A stretch of 64,000 nt of DNA from CAZCGA01 sp964498075. GTDB lineage: Bacteria > Desulfobacterota > Binatia > HRBIN30. How positions within the stretch are numbered: the first letter of the stretch is position 1; the number at the start of each line of letters is the position of its first letter. The notes under the pieces are model-generated. The model was not told the DNA's origin. It saw only the letters and a list, made by a program, of their open reading frames with translations, and made no database searches. Below are positions 1 to 8,573 of this stretch, one piece after another. The DNA lies in the NCBI GenBank assembly GCA_964498075.1, contig CAZCGA010000013.1, positions 1 to 64,000 of the forward strand, given 5' to 3'. Made by a program: the position numbers and the translations under genes.

Positions 1-1
1 G

Positions 2-70
2 TGGGAGGTCATCGTGAACGACCGAGAAAATCGACACTCTCGTAAGGAGGGGGAAGCGGAACTTGAATGA
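2..70 (+). CDS. 3' end of an upstream gene, identity unknown
   Basis: An open frame enters from the window edge and reads 22 codons, starting WEVIVNDRE, to a TGA at 68-70. That stop overlaps the ATG of the next gene in the classic ATGA arrangement, which suggests translational coupling in one operon. Because the next gene encodes a nitrile-hydratase accessory protein, this is probably the end of a nitrile hydratase (or related metal hydratase) subunit. The visible tail alone does not prove that. Confidence 0.4.
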   Translation, partial: WEVIVNDRENRHSRKEGEAELE

Positions 71-438
71 GTGAGCCGCGTCACACACGCATGCTCGACA
101 CCGACGGACCAGCAGCACCGCCGCGCCAGAACGGGGAGCTGGTGTTCGCGGCACCGTGGGAGAGTCGGATCTTCGGCATCGCCGTCGCCCTGCACGATCG
201 GGGGCTGTTCGAGTGGGATGAGTTCCGCGCCTCCCTGATCGCCGAGATCGCCGACTGGGAGCGCCGACACCGCAGCGACACCGAGTGGAGCTACTACGCG
301 CGCTGGCAGCGCGCCTTGGAGACGCTGCTGGCACGCAAGGGCCTCTGCACAGTGGCGGAGCTGGAAGTGCGTGAACGTGCACTCGCCGCGCGACCAGCAG
401 GGCATGACCACGGCTTGCGGCAAGCCCAGCCAAAGTGA
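67..438 (+). CDS. nitrile hydratase accessory protein
   Basis: A 123-aa protein. Residues about 20-60 carry the family pattern NGELVFAAPWESRIFGIAV, then a Trp-rich stretch (EWDEFRASL, DTEWSYYARWQRALE). This is typical of the small activators encoded after nitrile hydratase alpha/beta genes, which help insert Co or Fe into the alpha subunit in the cytoplasm. The start ATG overlaps the stop of the preceding frame, and a purine-rich AAGGAGGGGGAAG lies upstream. The structural subunits must lie left of the window. The C-terminus after LEVRERALAA looks unconserved. The family call is fairly firm; the metal and substrate of the parent enzyme cannot be told from here. Confidence 0.8.
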   Translation: MSEPRHTRMLDTDGPAAPPRQNGELVFAAPWESRIFGIAVALHDRGLFEWDEFRASLIAEIADWERRHRSDTEWSYYARWQRALETLLARKGLCTVAELEVRERALAARPAGHDHGLRQAQPK

Positions 439-469
439 TTCAATAGGCTCACCGCGAACTGGGGGAACC

Positions 470-1096
470 ATGGCGACCACGGCTACACATCGGATCGAGT
501 CGGTCGAACAGCTGCGCGCCCTCATCGGCGAGCTGAGCCCGTTGACGCCGGTCAAGCTCATGACGGCTCTGGACACGACCGCGCGCGAATTCATCGCGCG
601 CTCGCCCTTTCTCGTGCTCTCCACCTGCGACGCTGCGGGCAATCAGAACGCCTCGCCCAAGGGCGACGCGCCGGGCTTCGTGGCCGTTGAAGACGACAGC
701 ACTCTCCTCATCCCCGACCGCAAGGGCAACAAGCTGATCTTCGGCCTGCAGAATATCTTGGCCAACCCGCACGTCGGCTTGCTCTTCCTGCTTCCCGGTA
801 CCGGCGAGACGCTGCGCGTGAACGGCACAGCGGAGCTGACCGCGGATCCGGCGATCCTGGAGCGACTGTCCGCCAGAGGTCAGTCGGCGATGTTGGCCAT
901 CCGCGTCACCGTGGCGGAGTGCTTCTTCCACTGTGCGAAGGCGTTCCTGCGCGCGCAGCTCTGGAAGCCCGAGTCGTGGCCGGATCGCTACCGCATCTCT
1001 TTCGGCAAGATGCTCACGGCAAAGCTCGGGGCCGACCCGCAGCTCGCCGATTCCATCGATCAGGTGATCGAGGAAGATTACAAGACCGGACTGTAG
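470..1096 (+). CDS. PPOX-type FMN flavoprotein (pyridoxamine 5'-phosphate oxidase family)
   Basis: A 208-aa protein with the split-barrel FMN fold. Residues 45-70 (SPFLVLSTCDAAGNQNASPK) are the usual first strands, followed by LLIPDRKGN and a dimer-interface strand around GLLFLLPGTGETLRVNG. The length and the C-terminal region with paired Cys (ECFFHCAKAF) match the MSMEG_1061-like subfamily, whose members bind FMN or F420 and have mostly unknown substrates. I use the ATG at 470, preceded by GGGGGAACC. An in-frame GTG at 371 would overlap the previous gene and add 33 unconserved residues. It probably belongs to the same transcript as the accessory protein. Confidence 0.8.
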   Translation: MATTATHRIESVEQLRALIGELSPLTPVKLMTALDTTAREFIARSPFLVLSTCDAAGNQNASPKGDAPGFVAVEDDSTLLIPDRKGNKLIFGLQNILANPHVGLLFLLPGTGETLRVNGTAELTADPAILERLSARGQSAMLAIRVTVAECFFHCAKAFLRAQLWKPESWPDRYRISFGKMLTAKLGADPQLADSIDQVIEEDYKTGL

Positions 1097-1105
1097 CCGA
1101 GGCGA

Positions 1106-2974
1106 TCAACTCCATGGGTAGGCGTCGAACGGATACGCGGCGCACCCGTTCCGCCCGGCACTCGGATAGTCCTGCTTCGTAAACCGGCGCGACCATTCGG
1201 CCAGTTCGCGGAAGATCGTACACTTCTCGCGCTGCGTCGGCAGGCGCGGGTCCGAGTCGACGGCAGCCAGCACGCTCGTCTCTGTCAACGTATCGGACGA
1301 CAGACGCAGACCTCCATCCGCCGCGGTGTCGAAGATCAAGTACTTCGGACTGGCGGCGTCGCCGTTGCCCCACGGCGCCCACTCCACCTGCTGGCGGTCG
1401 CGACCGCGCCCCGGCGCACCGTGGTACGCAAACTCCGCCCAGTACGACATCATCTGCTTACTGAGCACCATGCGGCTCGGCTCGTTGGTTTTCGTGAAGA
1501 TCACGTTGCCGTCGCGACCGAGATCGAAGTGACCGAAGACGAAGGGAATCTCGAACGCGTGGGCGGCACCCAGCATGACCGACAAGTCCGCCCCCAGCAC
1601 GGTCGGCTCTTCGTCCCAGTCAAACCGGTAGGCGAAGACGTTTGGTCCCTGGACGGCCCGCATCGCCGCCGCCGGCTCGTCGGCGCCGGTGGCCTTCCAC
1701 ATCTTGGCGAGGTACTCGGCGCTCAGCACGTAGTGCTGCGAGTCGCGCAGGCGTGGGAAGATCCAGAGCAGGCGCTGTACGCGCTCGGGGTCACCGAACA
1801 TGAACAGCTTGTTCTCGTCGCGATTCGTCCCGACGATCACCGGCACCTGGTTGTAGCCGTCGGCACGCGTGAAGCGTTGCATGGGATCGTCTTGCGGCAG
1901 CACAGCGCCGTCGCGGAAGACCAAGGGCAGGTTGATCATGTCGGAGCCCGCAAGCGGCGGATAGGCCGAAAGGATTTGGAAGCTCGTTTTGGCGCGCAGA
2001 TACCGCGTCACGTCCGCCGGGCTCATTCCCGCCAGGCGCGTCTTCGCGGCGGCACGGTCCGGCGCAGGCTTGTCGGCGATGAGCAACCGCAGCACCGCTT
2101 CATTGGAGCTGTTCGGATCGCCGGGCTGCGCGTCATCCGTGAAGTTCTCCGCCTCCGCCACATTCCGGAAGCCCAACCCTCCGCTCTCCACAATGGCGCG
2201 GTGGAACAGCCCGTGGGCCGGCGGCGAGAGGAGCAGCGAGAATACGTTGGTCCCACCGGCAGACTCGCCGAAGATGGTCACGTTGCCAGGATCACCGCCG
2301 AAGGCGGACGCGTTCTCCTGCACCCACTGGAGCGCCCGGATCAGATCGAGTGTGCCGAAGTTGCCCGAACGATCGGCGTCGGTGGTGTCGTCGCCGCGTA
2401 GCGCCGCGTGCCGAAACCAGCCGAACGGGCCGAGCCGATAATTCATCGTGATGACGATCAGGTTCTGGGTGACCGCCAGGTTGCCGCCGTTGTAGAAGCC
2501 GCCTTCGCCGATGGTGTTACCGCCGCCGTGGATCCACAGCATGACAGGGAGGCGCGCAGTGCCGCTCGGCAGCCCCTCCGGAGCGCAGCGCGGCGCGTAG
2601 ACGTTCACATAGAGGCAGTCCTCACTGCCCACGGGGTCACCCGGCTGCGCGTCCGTCACGCCGCCGAACGGGCTAGCGTACTGCGTACAGACCGAGGGTG
2701 GCGCCAGCGCCTCGCGCGTTCCCGTCCACGCATCCGGCGGTTGCGGCGCACGCCAGCGCAGCGTGCCGACGGGCGGCTTGGCGTATGGGATACCAAGCCA
2801 CGTGTGGCTGCCGTAGCGTCCCGTAAAGCCGACGACCTCCCCCAAGTGCATCACTCGGCGTGCGGCGGGATCGAGTACCGGCCGCTCCCGCTCGCCGCGC
2901 CCGCACCCAACGGCGCACATGCCCGCGACGATGAGGCCGCCGATGAGCGCGCCGGTCTTCGCAGTTCGCTTCAT
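1106..2974 (-). CDS. carboxylesterase type B, predicted lipoprotein
   Basis: A 622-aa alpha/beta-hydrolase of the carboxylesterase/cholinesterase family, which cleaves carboxylic esters. The N-terminus is a lipoprotein signal with lipobox AVGC (Cys24), so the mature enzyme is probably membrane-anchored in the periplasm or outer membrane. Visible family motifs are EDCLYVNVYAP (about 118-128), oxyanion loop WIHGGG (147-152), nucleophile elbow GESAGG (Ser238), acid region GTNRDENK and catalytic His in AAHAFEIPFVFG. ATG 2974 is preceded by GGGGAG at about 9 nt. The frame stays open far upstream, but that extension is unconserved and runs antisense through the divergent gene. It is transcribed divergently from the M15 peptidase; the 228-bp gap holds both promoters. 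Confidence 0.88.
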   Translation of the reverse strand: MKRTAKTGALIGGLIVAGMCAVGCGRGERERPVLDPAARRVMHLGEVVGFTGRYGSHTWLGIPYAKPPVGTLRWRAPQPPDAWTGTREALAPPSVCTQYASPFGGVTDAQPGDPVGSEDCLYVNVYAPRCAPEGLPSGTARLPVMLWIHGGGNTIGEGGFYNGGNLAVTQNLIVITMNYRLGPFGWFRHAALRGDDTTDADRSGNFGTLDLIRALQWVQENASAFGGDPGNVTIFGESAGGTNVFSLLLSPPAHGLFHRAIVESGGLGFRNVAEAENFTDDAQPGDPNSSNEAVLRLLIADKPAPDRAAAKTRLAGMSPADVTRYLRAKTSFQILSAYPPLAGSDMINLPLVFRDGAVLPQDDPMQRFTRADGYNQVPVIVGTNRDENKLFMFGDPERVQRLLWIFPRLRDSQHYVLSAEYLAKMWKATGADEPAAAMRAVQGPNVFAYRFDWDEEPTVLGADLSVMLGAAHAFEIPFVFGHFDLGRDGNVIFTKTNEPSRMVLSKQMMSYWAEFAYHGAPGRGRDRQQVEWAPWGNGDAASPKYLIFDTAADGGLRLSSDTLTETSVLAAVDSDPRLPTQREKCTIFRELAEWSRRFTKQDYPSAGRNGCAAYPFDAYPWS

Positions 2975-3202
2975 AGTGACCAATCTCCCCAACAGTTTTG
3001 CCTCGCATATGCTGGATGCTCCACGGGCGCAAGCGCGGGTTTCGAACGACCGTGGAGTGGGCGCCCTCTCGCCGAGCCGCGCACCCGAGCATTTGAAAAA
3101 CACCCCGATCCCGCGATACTTGAAGCTGGCTGGGATGCACATGGGGGCTGAAAATATGGTATACGGCTGGGCAAGTTTCACCGCGGCTTCGAGGTGGCGG
3201 GG

Positions 3203-4057
3203 ATGATGCGACGGAGAGAGCTTCTGCAGGCCGTGAGTGCAGCACTGATCGGAGTGGGCGTTGTCCCGCGGGCGCTGGCGCAGGCGGCGACGCCCTGCAA
3301 CGCCAACACCGCAGGCGATGCTGACGAGCAGCTGCGCGACTACCTGGACAAGATACGGCAGTTCAACAAGGTGCACCCCGGCGACGTACTGGTCGAGCCC
3401 GATCGTTACCCGCTGCTCCAAGCGCTCGTGCGGCGGCTGGAGCGCCTGCAACAGACGGTGGGGCACGGCAGGTTCCAGCTGGTCGACTTCGACGCCGCGC
3501 GCGAGGCGGCCCGCCAGTATCCCCGGATCGGCGAGTTCACCACGGCGGAGGTCGAGTTCCTGGAAAAGATCTTCTACGCCGACGCCACACCCTACGGCTT
3601 TTTGGACAGCAAGTGCCTGCCGCACATCACCGACCGCATTCCGACCGGCGAGGTGGTGAAGATCCCCGGCAGCGGCAACTACCTCTATCGCGGGCGGCCC
3701 GTCGAGGAGTACGAGCGCATCCGCCGTGACCTTGGAGTGCAGGCGATTCTCACCTCCGGCGTCCGCGGCGTCATGAAGCAGTTCCTCCTCTTCCTGCGCA
3801 AGGCGGGGGAGAACACCGGCAACCTGTCCCTCGCCTCACGCTCGTTCGCGCCGCCCGGCTACTCCTTTCACGGCATCAGCGACTTCGACCTGGGCCAGGT
3901 GGGCTACGGCGCCGACAACTTCACCGAGCGCTTCGTCACCTCCGACGTGTTCCGCAAGCTCAAGGACCTCGACTACATCGACCTGCGGTATCCGAAGGAC
4001 AACCTGCTGGGCGTGCGCTTCGAGCCGTGGCACATCAAGGTCGCCGCGCGCGCCTGA
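3203..4057 (+). CDS. M15 family (VanY-like) D-Ala-D-Ala carboxypeptidase domain protein, exported
   Basis: A 284-aa protein. The start MMRRRELLQ followed by a hydrophobic stretch and ALAQA looks like a Tat-type signal. The C-terminal half has the zinc-site layout of M15/VanY peptidases: SFHGISDFDLG (His and Asp ligands) and, near the end, EPWHIKV (catalytic Glu and third His ligand). These enzymes trim peptidoglycan stem peptides in the periplasm. The N-terminal 100 residues are unrecognised. I prefer ATG 3203 because GAGG at 3191 is well spaced; a GTG at 3194 and an ATG at 3206 are alternatives. Confidence 0.8.
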   Translation: MMRRRELLQAVSAALIGVGVVPRALAQAATPCNANTAGDADEQLRDYLDKIRQFNKVHPGDVLVEPDRYPLLQALVRRLERLQQTVGHGRFQLVDFDAAREAARQYPRIGEFTTAEVEFLEKIFYADATPYGFLDSKCLPHITDRIPTGEVVKIPGSGNYLYRGRPVEEYERIRRDLGVQAILTSGVRGVMKQFLLFLRKAGENTGNLSLASRSFAPPGYSFHGISDFDLGQVGYGADNFTERFVTSDVFRKLKDLDYIDLRYPKDNLLGVRFEPWHIKVAARA

Positions 4058-4082
4058 CCGCAGTCGCGATCACGGCACGTCT

Positions 4083-4706
4083 TCACACCAGGCCGTGGAT
4101 CTTCGCGAACGGATCCCAGGCAGCGTCTTGATGCCACTCGTACTCGGTGGCGACCGCGAGCATCTTGCTGACGTCCTGCCCACCGAGCCGTGCGATCACC
4201 GCCAGCGCCATGTCGATACCGGCAGACACGCCGGAGGAGGTGACGAACTTCCCGTCCTCGACCCAGCGGGCCTCCTTGACCCACTGGACCTTCGGCCCGT
4301 GCGCCGCCACCCAGTTGAACATCATCTTGTTGGTGGTGGCGCGGCGCCCGTCGAGCAGCCCGGCGCGGGCGAACAGCGCGGTCCCGGTGCACACGGTCAT
4401 GGCGATCTCCGCCGCCGCAACGCGCTGCGCCAGCCACTCGATCATGATGGGGTCGTCGACTGCCGCGGCGGTACCGATTCCGCCCGGGACGAGGATCAAG
4501 TCGAGCCGCGGGCAGTCGTCGAAGCCGTACTCGGCGATCACCGACGGGCCCTGCGCACTGACGACGGGCCCCTTCTGCTGCGCGACGATCACTACCTCGA
4601 CCACTCCGTTCAAGTTCCCGAACATCTCCAGCGGCCCGAACACATCGAGCAGCTCGAAGCCGGGATACAAGATCGTCCCCAATCGTTTCGCCTGTGGCTC
4701 AGCCAT
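4083..4706 (-). CDS. DJ-1/PfpI family protein, isonitrile hydratase-like
   Basis: A 207-aa protein of the GATase1-like DJ-1/PfpI family. It has the conserved acid in YPGFELLDVFGP (Glu18), the nucleophile elbow TVCTGTALFARAG (Cys106) and TSSGVSAGIDMAL, the pattern seen in isonitrile hydratases and in the sensor domain of some AraC regulators. No HTH domain is present, so it is the enzyme type. Isonitrile hydratase converts isonitriles to N-substituted formamides. Its position a few kb from a nitrile hydratase accessory gene suggests a nitrile/isonitrile theme, but they are not in one operon. It is convergent with the M15 gene. Confidence 0.8.
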   Translation of the reverse strand: MAEPQAKRLGTILYPGFELLDVFGPLEMFGNLNGVVEVVIVAQQKGPVVSAQGPSVIAEYGFDDCPRLDLILVPGGIGTAAAVDDPIMIEWLAQRVAAAEIAMTVCTGTALFARAGLLDGRRATTNKMMFNWVAAHGPKVQWVKEARWVEDGKFVTSSGVSAGIDMALAVIARLGGQDVSKMLAVATEYEWHQDAAWDPFAKIHGLV

Positions 4707-4838
4707 GCTTGCCCTCCTGCACCCAGGCTTGCGGAATCACACGGCACAATCAAGGCGCTCTCCCGGACAACGTTGACATAGATTCGGCCACGTGGGTAAG
4801 GATCTGTCACCCGCCGGGAGTGTCCAGGCAGGAGAGCG

Positions 4839-5939
4839 ATGAACTTTGATTTCTCGGACGATCAGAGACTGCTGCAAAAGACTGCGCGCGAGTATTTGGC
4901 CGAGCACGCACCGCTGAGCTTGTGCCGCGCCGTACTGGAGTCGGACGCCGCGTACTCCGACACCCTGTGGAAAGGCATCGCCGGTCTCGGCTGGCTGGGG
5001 ACGGCGATTCCCGAGGAGTACGGTGGCGCGGGCTTTGGTCGCCTGGAGCTGGCGGTCATCGCCGAGGAGGTCGGCCGCGCCCTGGCACCGATTCCGTTTT
5101 CCTCGAGTGTCGACCTGGCAACCGAAGCGATCGTACTGTTCGGCTCGGCGGCGCAGAAGCAGGAATACCTCCCGAAGCTCGCCACCGGTGAGTCCATCGG
5201 AACCGTCGCGCACAGCGAAGGCTCCGGGGAGCACGGTCCGGAGGGGATCACCACCACCTTCGCGCGTGGCAAGCTGACGGGCGTGAAGGTTCCGGTGCCG
5301 GACGGTGACGTCGCGCACTTCGCGGTGGTGACCGCCAACCGGGGGAAGAGCGTCGCCCTGGCTGTGGTCGATCTGACCGGCGCCGGCGTCGAACGCTCCG
5401 CCGTCCGTTCCATCGATCCGAGCCGTTCGCTCGCCAGCGTCCGCTTCGACGGCGCGCCGGCTCAACTCCTGGGCGACGACGGTATGGGCTGGGATGCGGT
5501 GACGCACTTGCTGAACCGCGCCGCCGTACTCATGGCCTTCGAGCAGCTCGGCGGGGCGCAGCGCGCCTTCGAGATGACACGCGAGTATTGCCTGAGCCGT
5601 TATGCGTTCGGGCGGCCGGTCGCGTCTTTCCAAGCGATCAAGCACCGCCTGGCCGACCTCTACGTCGAGATCGAGCTGGCGCGCTCCAACGGTTACTACG
5701 GTGCGTGGGCGCTGAGCACCGACAGCCCCGAGCTGGCCATCGCCGCGTGTGGCGCACGTGCCAGCGCCAGCGACGCCTTCGAGCTGGCGAGCCAGGAAAT
5801 GATCCAGCTGCACGGCGGCGTCGGCTACACCTGGGAGTTCGACTGCCACCTCTTCTACCGCCGCGCTAAGCTGCTCACCGCCGCGCTCGGCAGCGCCAAC
5901 CAATGGCGCGAGAATTTGATCCAGCGACTCCAAGCATGA
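4839..5939 (+). CDS. acyl-CoA dehydrogenase family protein (366 aa)
   Basis: FAD-dependent acyl-CoA alpha,beta-dehydrogenase fold. The N-terminal helical domain begins MNFDFSDDQRLLQKTAREYL. A middle beta domain is present but lacks the usual well-conserved TEP..GSD loop (here HSEGSGEHGPEG). The C-terminal helical domain ends LHGGVGYTWEFDCHLFYRRA. This short type is typically the smaller partner of heterotetrameric dehydrogenases acting on steroid or other bulky CoA thioesters. The next gene, 28 bp downstream, is a second, larger acyl-CoA dehydrogenase, so an alpha2beta2 complex is likely. RBS GGAGAG precedes ATG 4839. The substrate is unknown. Confidence 0.88.
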   Translation: MNFDFSDDQRLLQKTAREYLAEHAPLSLCRAVLESDAAYSDTLWKGIAGLGWLGTAIPEEYGGAGFGRLELAVIAEEVGRALAPIPFSSSVDLATEAIVLFGSAAQKQEYLPKLATGESIGTVAHSEGSGEHGPEGITTTFARGKLTGVKVPVPDGDVAHFAVVTANRGKSVALAVVDLTGAGVERSAVRSIDPSRSLASVRFDGAPAQLLGDDGMGWDAVTHLLNRAAVLMAFEQLGGAQRAFEMTREYCLSRYAFGRPVASFQAIKHRLADLYVEIELARSNGYYGAWALSTDSPELAIAACGARASASDAFELASQEMIQLHGGVGYTWEFDCHLFYRRAKLLTAALGSANQWRENLIQRLQA

Positions 5940-5967
5940 AAGGCAATCGTTCCTTGAGGAGTGAGTG

Positions 5968-7215
5968 ATGGACTTCAACGATACCCCGGAAGAAGCGGCA
6001 TTCAGAGCAGAAGTGCGCGCCTGGCTCGATGCCAACGCGCAACGCCTGGGAGCTGGTGAACGGGCGCCCGGCCTGGCGGAGGGGCGCGGCTCGCCCGGCG
6101 CCGTCCAGCGCGCGCAGGGGTGGCAGGCGAAGAAGGCCGACGCCGGCTGGGCCTGCATCACCTGGCCGAAGGAGTACGGCGGCCGCGGCGCGACGGCGAT
6201 CCAGAGCGTGATCTGGAACCAAGAAGAGGGTCGCTACAAGGGGCCGGTCAACATCTTCGGCATCGGCCAGGGCATGCTCGGGCCGACGATCATGGCGCAC
6301 GGCACGGACGAGCAGAAGCAGCGCTATCTCCGGCCGATGCTGCGCGGCGAAGAAATCTGGTGCCAGCTGTTCAGCGAGCCGAGTGCCGGCTCGGACCTCG
6401 CGGGCCTGCGCACCAGCGCGGTGCGCGACGGCGATGACTGGATCATCAACGGCCAGAAGATCTGGACCACCGGGGCGCACTACTGCAAGTGGGGGATGAT
6501 CGTCACCCGCAGCGATCCCGCCGCCGAGAAGCATCGCGGCATCACCTACTTCATCGTCGACATGCAATCGCCGGGCATCGACATCCGCCCGATCCGGCAG
6601 ATCAACGGCGTCTCCGGCTTCAACGAGGTCTTCTTCACCGACGTGCGCGTGCCCGACCGCAACCGTGTCGGCGCGGTGAACGAGGGCTGGCGCGGCGCCA
6701 TCACGACGCTGATGAACGAGCGCGCCTCCATCGGCGGCGGCGCGGCGGGCGGTCCGGACTTCGGCGACCTCATCGGGCTGGCCAAGCGGACGAAGTGCGA
6801 CGGCCATCCCGCCTTCGAAGATCGTGGCGTCCGCCAGCGCCTGGCGCACTTCTACAGCCGCCTCAAAGGCCTGCAGTACACCGGCTACCGCACGCAGACG
6901 GCGCTGTCGCGCGGCGCCATACCGGGACCGGAAAGCTCGATCGGCAAGCTGGTCGGCGCGCCGCTGCGCCAGGAGATGGCGAGCTTTGCGATCGACTTGC
7001 AGGGCGCCGCCGGCGCGATGATCGACAAGGCCAGCGCACCGGACGAGGGTGCCTGGCAGCAAGCCTACCTCAGTGCGCCCGGAATACGGATCGCGGGCGG
7101 CACCGACGAGATCATGCGCAACATCATTGCGGAGCGTGTCCTGCACCTGCCGCCGGAGATTCGGGCGGATAAGAACCTGCCCTTCAAAGACATCCCCACA
7201 GGACCGAGAAAGTGA
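5968..7215 (+). CDS. acyl-CoA dehydrogenase family protein (415 aa)
   Basis: A full-length acyl-CoA dehydrogenase. CQLFSEPSAGSDLAGL (FAD/substrate loop), WIINGQKIWTTGAHYCKWGM, a C-terminal helical domain, and GGTDEIMRNIIAERVLHLP near the end. ATG 5968 follows GAGGAG at a good distance; a GTG one codon earlier also exists. It is co-directional with and 28 bp from the shorter dehydrogenase, with which it probably forms a mixed tetramer, as in actinobacterial FadE pairs of cholesterol side-chain breakdown. The region around residues 30-50 (ERAPGLAEGRGSPG) is an unusual Gly/Arg-rich insertion. The specific substrate cannot be deduced. Confidence 0.9.
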   Translation: MDFNDTPEEAAFRAEVRAWLDANAQRLGAGERAPGLAEGRGSPGAVQRAQGWQAKKADAGWACITWPKEYGGRGATAIQSVIWNQEEGRYKGPVNIFGIGQGMLGPTIMAHGTDEQKQRYLRPMLRGEEIWCQLFSEPSAGSDLAGLRTSAVRDGDDWIINGQKIWTTGAHYCKWGMIVTRSDPAAEKHRGITYFIVDMQSPGIDIRPIRQINGVSGFNEVFFTDVRVPDRNRVGAVNEGWRGAITTLMNERASIGGGAAGGPDFGDLIGLAKRTKCDGHPAFEDRGVRQRLAHFYSRLKGLQYTGYRTQTALSRGAIPGPESSIGKLVGAPLRQEMASFAIDLQGAAGAMIDKASAPDEGAWQQAYLSAPGIRIAGGTDEIMRNIIAERVLHLPPEIRADKNLPFKDIPTGPRK

Positions 7216-7302
7216 AAGTCAAAAGGCAAGAGTCCTAAGTGGAAACCAAAGCCGGACGAGTGAGTCCGTCTCTCCACATCCCACGTTTGCCTTTTGTCTT
7301 TT
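7214..7302. repeat. imperfect inverted repeat after the dehydrogenase pair (possible terminator)
   Basis: The arm GAAAGTCAAAAGGCAA at 7214-7229 is mirrored by TTGCCTTTTGTCTTT at 7287-7301, with one G-T wobble. A smaller hairpin-forming stretch (GGACGAGTGAGTCC) lies between. The right arm is a run of TTTTGCC/TTTTGTC units, T-rich on the + strand, so it could terminate transcription from the dehydrogenase operon. It also resembles low-complexity spacer repeats. Confidence 0.45.
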
Positions 7303-7322
7303 GTCTTTTGCCTTTCTGAATT

Positions 7323-8525
7323 GTGCCTTCTTCGAACCGACGCGCCTTCCGCATCCTGTTCCTCTGTCTCGTATGCATGGGACTGGGACAGTCGATGCTG
7401 TTCTCGATCCTGCCGCCGGCGGCGCGCGAGATTGGCATCTCGCCGTTTCAGGTGTCAACCATCTTCGCGACCTCGGCGAGCCTGTGGGTGTTCGTCAGCC
7501 CGATGTGGGGACGGCGCAGCGACGTCTGGGGGCGCCGGCCGGTGATCCTCATCGGTCTGCTCGGCTTCGCACTGTCGATGTCGTTGCTGGCGGCGACGAT
7601 CCAGATCGGCTTGGCGAAGCTGCTGCCGGCGCTGGTGGTGTATCCGCTGATGGTCGCGTCGCGGTCGCTGTTCGCGCTGTTCGGGTCAGGGACCGGGCCG
7701 GCGTCGCAGGCGTACGTGGCGGATCGCACCAGTCGCCTCGAGCGCACCGCCGGCGTCGCCCTGGTCAACGCGGCGATGGGTCTCGGTGAGACCGTCGGGC
7801 CGGGCGTCGGCGCCGCACTCGCGGCGATCGGTTTGCTGACGCCGCTGTACCTCTCCGCCGGGCTGGCGGTCATCAGCGCCGGCATGATCTGGTACTTCTT
7901 GCCTGAAGGTGATCCGCCCAGGGGCCACAGCGTCGAAGCGCCACTCAAGCTCAGCATCCGCGATGCGCGCGTGCTGCCATTTCTGGTGGTAGCCACGTCG
8001 CTGCAAGCGGTGCGCGCCACCACCGTGATCACGCTGGCGTTCTTCCTTCAAGACACGTTGCAGCTCACCGCCCGGCAGACGGTGCAGTACTCGGGCATCG
8101 GTTTCGTCACCCTCGCGGTGTCGGGCTTGTTCGCGCAGCTCGTGCTGGTGCCACGCTTCCACCCGTCAGCCCGCACGATGATCCGCGCCGGGCTGCCGCT
8201 TATTCTCGCCGCCTTCGCCCTGTTCGCCACCGGGCATGCATTCGTCACCTACCTGCTCGCTCTCACGACGCTCGGGATCGGCATCGGCCTGGTGCGTCCC
8301 GGAAATGCCGCCGCCGCGTCGCTCGCCGTCGAGGCCTCGGAGCAAGGCGCGGCGGCCGGGTTGGTCGGCGGCGTCTCGGTGATCGGCAACGTCTTCGGAC
8401 CGATGATCGGCACGAAGCTCTACCAGGTTTTGCCGACCGGGCCATACCTACTGAACGCCGCGGTGATGGCCTGTGTCCTCGCATTCACCTTCACCAATAC
8501 GCGCCTGCGCAACCTGCGGGCTTGA
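7323..8525 (+). CDS. MFS transporter
   Basis: A 400-aa integral membrane protein with about 12 hydrophobic segments. The MFS signature between TM2 and TM3 reads SPMWGRRSDVWGRRPVILIG (about 60-79), the G-x-x-D-R-x-GRR type found in drug/metabolite antiporters. It sits in the inner membrane and probably exports or imports a small organic compound linked to the surrounding catabolic genes. The start is a GTG at 7323 with no clear ribosome-binding site; an ATG at about 7377 would cut into TM1, so I keep the longer form. Confidence 0.86.
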   Translation: MPSSNRRAFRILFLCLVCMGLGQSMLFSILPPAAREIGISPFQVSTIFATSASLWVFVSPMWGRRSDVWGRRPVILIGLLGFALSMSLLAATIQIGLAKLLPALVVYPLMVASRSLFALFGSGTGPASQAYVADRTSRLERTAGVALVNAAMGLGETVGPGVGAALAAIGLLTPLYLSAGLAVISAGMIWYFLPEGDPPRGHSVEAPLKLSIRDARVLPFLVVATSLQAVRATTVITLAFFLQDTLQLTARQTVQYSGIGFVTLAVSGLFAQLVLVPRFHPSARTMIRAGLPLILAAFALFATGHAFVTYLLALTTLGIGIGLVRPGNAAAASLAVEASEQGAAAGLVGGVSVIGNVFGPMIGTKLYQVLPTGPYLLNAAVMACVLAFTFTNTRLRNLRA

Positions 8526-8573
8526 GCGAGATGGATGGGGTATCGTGAGCAGCAGACGATGAGGGACGGCCAG

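Noticed and set aside
2975..3625. N-terminal extension of the carboxylesterase frame (217 extra residues).
   Set aside because: It runs antisense through the divergent M15 gene and its spacer, has no family similarity, and a lipoprotein signal with good RBS begins at 2974.
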